A DNA stretch of 37,817 nt from Candidatus Peribacteraceae bacterium (GTDB lineage: Bacteria; Patescibacteriota; Gracilibacteria; Peribacterales; Peribacteraceae). Where the stretch lies: assembly GCA_028712095.1 (NCBI GenBank), contig JAQTQU010000008.1, forward strand, positions 1 to 37,817. The letters run 5' to 3'. The notes beneath the pieces are model-generated. The model worked only from the letters and a program-made list of their open reading frames with translations. It searched no databases and had not been told where the DNA came from. A program made the position numbers and the translations under genes. Positions 35,257 to 37,817 of the stretch are shown here, one piece after another; positions within the stretch are counted from its first letter, which is position 1, and every line of letters begins with the position of its first letter.

Positions 35257-36062
35257 AGCCACTTGCGTCCCCTGCCGGGCGCACTGCTCTCCGTTCCTTC
35301 CTCAGGCGGCGGCCGCTCATTGCACTGGATTTTGACGGAACCCTCGTCGCGCTGCGCAAGCATCCGGATCTCGTCCGCCTTTCCGCGAACATGCTGACAC
35401 TCTTGCAGCAATTGAGTACGCATATGCCCGTGGCGGTGATTTCAGGTCGCAGTCTCAAGGATCTCCGCGCGCATATTCCTGAGAAAAAGATCCTGCTCAT
35501 CGGAAACCACGGACTCGAGGGCCTGCCCTTCTCAATTGCCCTGCGTCGTTCACAGCGCAGGGATAATGCGTCCAATGTGCTGCAGATCCGTGCGCTCCTC
35601 CGCACACTGCACTCCTGTCCGGACTGCCGGCTCGAAAATAAAACATTCTCCGCCACGCTCCATTTTCCCCGCGAGTCACAGCGTGGTGCTCTTCTGCGCC
35701 AACTGCGGCGTATGCACTGGAAGACTGCATCCCCTCCCCGGCTGATGAACGGTCGGCTCTGCATCAACGTGCTTCCTGCACGTGCGCTGAACAAAGGCAG
35801 TGCGCTCAAGACACTCCTCACACTGACAGGAAGGAGTTGTGCCATTTTCATCGGTGACGACACGACGGATGAGGATGTGTTTGCTCTCAATGATCGGAGA
35901 ATTCTGGGGATCACGATCGGCAGAAGCCCCTCACGCGCTTCCTTCGCTCTTCCCTCTCAGCGAGCTGTGCCGCAGTTTCTGCAGACATGTTTGCAATCTG
36001 CAGGCCGACAGGAACGTACGAGAAAGCCACCCCATAGAAACCGAAATCGCCGGGTGGTATGA
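35253..36062 (+). CDS. otsB: Trehalose-6-phosphate phosphatase (HAD)
   Basis: LIALDFDGTLVAL, VAVISGRSLKDL, GNHGLEG, FIGDDTTDEDVF; ATGA overlap with otsA. Confidence 0.9.
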   Translation: MKPLASPAGRTALRSFLRRRPLIALDFDGTLVALRKHPDLVRLSANMLTLLQQLSTHMPVAVISGRSLKDLRAHIPEKKILLIGNHGLEGLPFSIALRRSQRRDNASNVLQIRALLRTLHSCPDCRLENKTFSATLHFPRESQRGALLRQLRRMHWKTASPPRLMNGRLCINVLPARALNKGSALKTLLTLTGRSCAIFIGDDTTDEDVFALNDRRILGITIGRSPSRASFALPSQRAVPQFLQTCLQSAGRQERTRKPPHRNRNRRVV

Positions 36063-36074
36063 TTTCCCGCGCGT

Positions 36075-36150
36075 TGGGGAGTCGCCACCCTCCTTCGCCC
36101 CCCGCCTTCGCTCGGCGCTACGGAAGGGCAAGAGTGGTAAGGCACTCTGC
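36075..36150 (+). pseudogene. tRNA-Gln 5'-half-like fragment interrupted by a palindromic element
   Basis: TGGGGAGTCGCCA (36075-36087), 45-bp insert, AGTGGTAAGGCA (36133-36144), exact matches to the intact tRNA at 36173; no anticodon arm follows. Confidence 0.5.
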
Positions 36151-36172
36151 AACGGATCGTTTCCTTCATCGT

Positions 36173-36242
<70 letters not shown>

Positions 36243-36247
<5 letters not shown>

Positions 36248-36376
36248 CGTCAGCTTAAGCTGACGTGGCCAGCCACTTTACTCAACAACAATGAAAATCC
36301 CGACAGTTCGAAAATAGTGACTCTTCGCAAATCATCCACCAGCCCCAGCCACGTCAGCTTAAGCTGACGTGGCCAG
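36243..36376. repeat. Two copies of a 24-bp perfect palindrome downstream of tRNA-Gln
   Basis: AGCCACGTCAGCTTAAGCTGACGTGGCCAGCCA occurs twice (about 36243 and 36350). Confidence 0.85.
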
Positions 36377-36533
36377 CCATCCGGCTTCGCCTGCGGGCTA
36401 CGCCGTGATTTGCACCAATCTGATTCTCTCATTAAGCCGGATGCCACTGCGTAGTTCGAGCGAAGCGAGAACGAAGCCGGACAGTTTGAAAATCGTCATG
36501 CTCCGCAAATCATGTACCGGCCCCATTCAGCAT
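36299..36533. repeat. Imperfect direct repeat, about 50 bp
   Basis: CCGACAGTTCGAAAATAGTGACTCTTCGCAAATCATCCACCAGCCCCA versus CCGGACAGTTTGAAAATCGTCATGCTCCGCAAATCATGTACCGGCCCCA. Confidence 0.65.
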
Positions 36534-36862
36534 ATTTCGCGTCAAAAATCGTCCCTCATATGCATTTTCCTCAAATCGTCCAATAAGTATTGGATGTTTG
36601 TGTTATTCGGCAATCTGAGCTTTATTCAGGTGGCAGACAATTCCCGGAGCCATTGCACGGTTCGGCTGAGTATTTACTGTTCAATCAAGAAATTGACAAG
36701 AGTGTTAAATATTATTCACAGACAAAGAGAAAATGCCTTCTTTTAAATGAAATCTCTTTCATTGACTGTTGGGAGATTCGTTGACATTAAGACCCATTAA
36801 AGTAGGATTCCATCCTTTATGCTTATTGTCCACCTTCCACCACCCTCTTCCCCCCTGCCGCT

Positions 36863-37817
36863 ATGGCAAAAATAGAGTACGCGAAGAAACCCTTTGCGGT
36901 CATTGTGCTGTCTCTGCTCCTGCTCTCGCAGCCGGGAGTTTCGTCAATGATCACTGCCATCTCCGTCAATGCGCAGAGTGCCACAAGCGGACAGAATGAA
37001 CAGTACCCTCACCCATCTCAGTGCAATGGTGCCAATTGGAACATAGGAACGCCCGATGGCCTCGTATGCACCTCAAGCGTTACGACGGCAAGCGCTCTGG
37101 AAAAAGACGCGCAAGCCACAAGCATTTTCGGTTCCTCCAGCCGTCTGAAGCCTGATCTCGCATCTCTCAACCAGTTCTGCAAACAATACACGGGGGATAA
37201 CACTTCCTATGCTACGTATGGCCGTGTGCATAATTATTGCAACCGTTGCGATCAGAGAATCGCCTGGTGGAGCACCAATACATGGAATGTGCAACAAGCA
37301 TGCTACGGTACGTTGAATGTGCAAAATGTCCGGTGTGCGACTGGTTGTTCGTATGCTGCCTGCAACGATGGCTTGGACAACGACGGAGACGGTGCCACTG
37401 ACTATCCGGCGGACTTCTCCTGCTCCGGCCCCACGGATAACGATGAAACGAACCCCAAGGCCCAATGTCAGGACGGGATCGACAATGACGGGAACGGGTA
37501 CACGGACTATCCGTCAGACACGGGATGCTCGAGCAGGCAGGACAACACCGAGAGCGGCGGACAGCAGTTGTACCAGTGCAACGATGGCTTGGACAACGAC
37601 GGAGACGGTGCCACTGACTATCCCAATGACTTCAGCTGTAGTTCTGCGACCGACAACGACGAAACCAATCCCAAGGCCCAATGTCAGGATGGGATCGACA
37701 ATGACGGGAACGGGTACACGGACTATCCGTCAGACACGGGATGCTCGAGCAGGCAGGACAACACCGAGAGCGGCGGACAGCAGTTGTACCAGTGCAACGA
37801 TGGCTTGGACAACGACG
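36863..37817 (+). CDS. Secreted Cys-rich surface protein with tandem DNDGDG calcium-binding-like repeats (3' truncated by window edge)
   Basis: Signal peptide-like KKPFAVIVLSLLLLSQPGVSS; repeats CNDGLDNDGDGATDYPxDFSCSxxTDNDETNPKAQCQDGIDNDGNGYTDYPSDTGCSSRQDNTESGGQQLYQ. Absent from ORF track because no stop lies in the window. Confidence 0.85.
   Translation, partial: MAKIEYAKKPFAVIVLSLLLLSQPGVSSMITAISVNAQSATSGQNEQYPHPSQCNGANWNIGTPDGLVCTSSVTTASALEKDAQATSIFGSSSRLKPDLASLNQFCKQYTGDNTSYATYGRVHNYCNRCDQRIAWWSTNTWNVQQACYGTLNVQNVRCATGCSYAACNDGLDNDGDGATDYPADFSCSGPTDNDETNPKAQCQDGIDNDGNGYTDYPSDTGCSSRQDNTESGGQQLYQCNDGLDNDGDGATDYPNDFSCSSATDNDETNPKAQCQDGIDNDGNGYTDYPSDTGCSSRQDNTESGGQQLYQCNDGLDND
37361..37817 (+). 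repeat. 216-bp tandem repeat (72 aa), two full copies plus a partial third
   Basis: TGCAACGATGGCTTGGACAACGACG at 37361, 37577 and 37793. Confidence 0.9.

Overview
Gene-dense, moderately high-GC bacterial chromosome segment. The gene content (baseplate-J-like membrane protein, divergent pgk, many coding-strand switches, intergenic palindromes) resembles Candidate Phyla Radiation genomes such as Peribacteria/Peregrinibacteria; this lineage call is an inference. Housekeeping genes recognised: pgk, rarA, miaA, clpP, tgt, rplU, a WecA/MraY-like transferase, one tRNA-Gln and a trehalose block (GH15 hydrolase, otsA, otsB). An accessory stretch at about 4.5-12.5 kb carries a Panacea-type toxin-antitoxin pair, a DUF2188 gene, a type IIG restriction-modification enzyme, small membrane/secreted proteins, a NYN-domain gene between direct repeats, and a tyrosine recombinase with a remnant of a second copy. 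Most notable observations: (1) rplU (bL21) is interrupted by an in-frame UAG where a conserved Tyr is expected, and the reading frame continues to a normal bL21 C-terminus; (2) Tgt has Ser in place of all three zinc-binding Cys; (3) TsaE is fused to an HD-like domain; (4) OtsA is fused to an N-terminal membrane sensor-like region; (5) tiny SD-equipped ORFs sit in structured, terminator-bounded transcripts upstream of pgk; (6) palindromic elements occur between and inside genes, including in a tRNA-Gln-like fragment. All calls come from reading the sequence; no database search was run.
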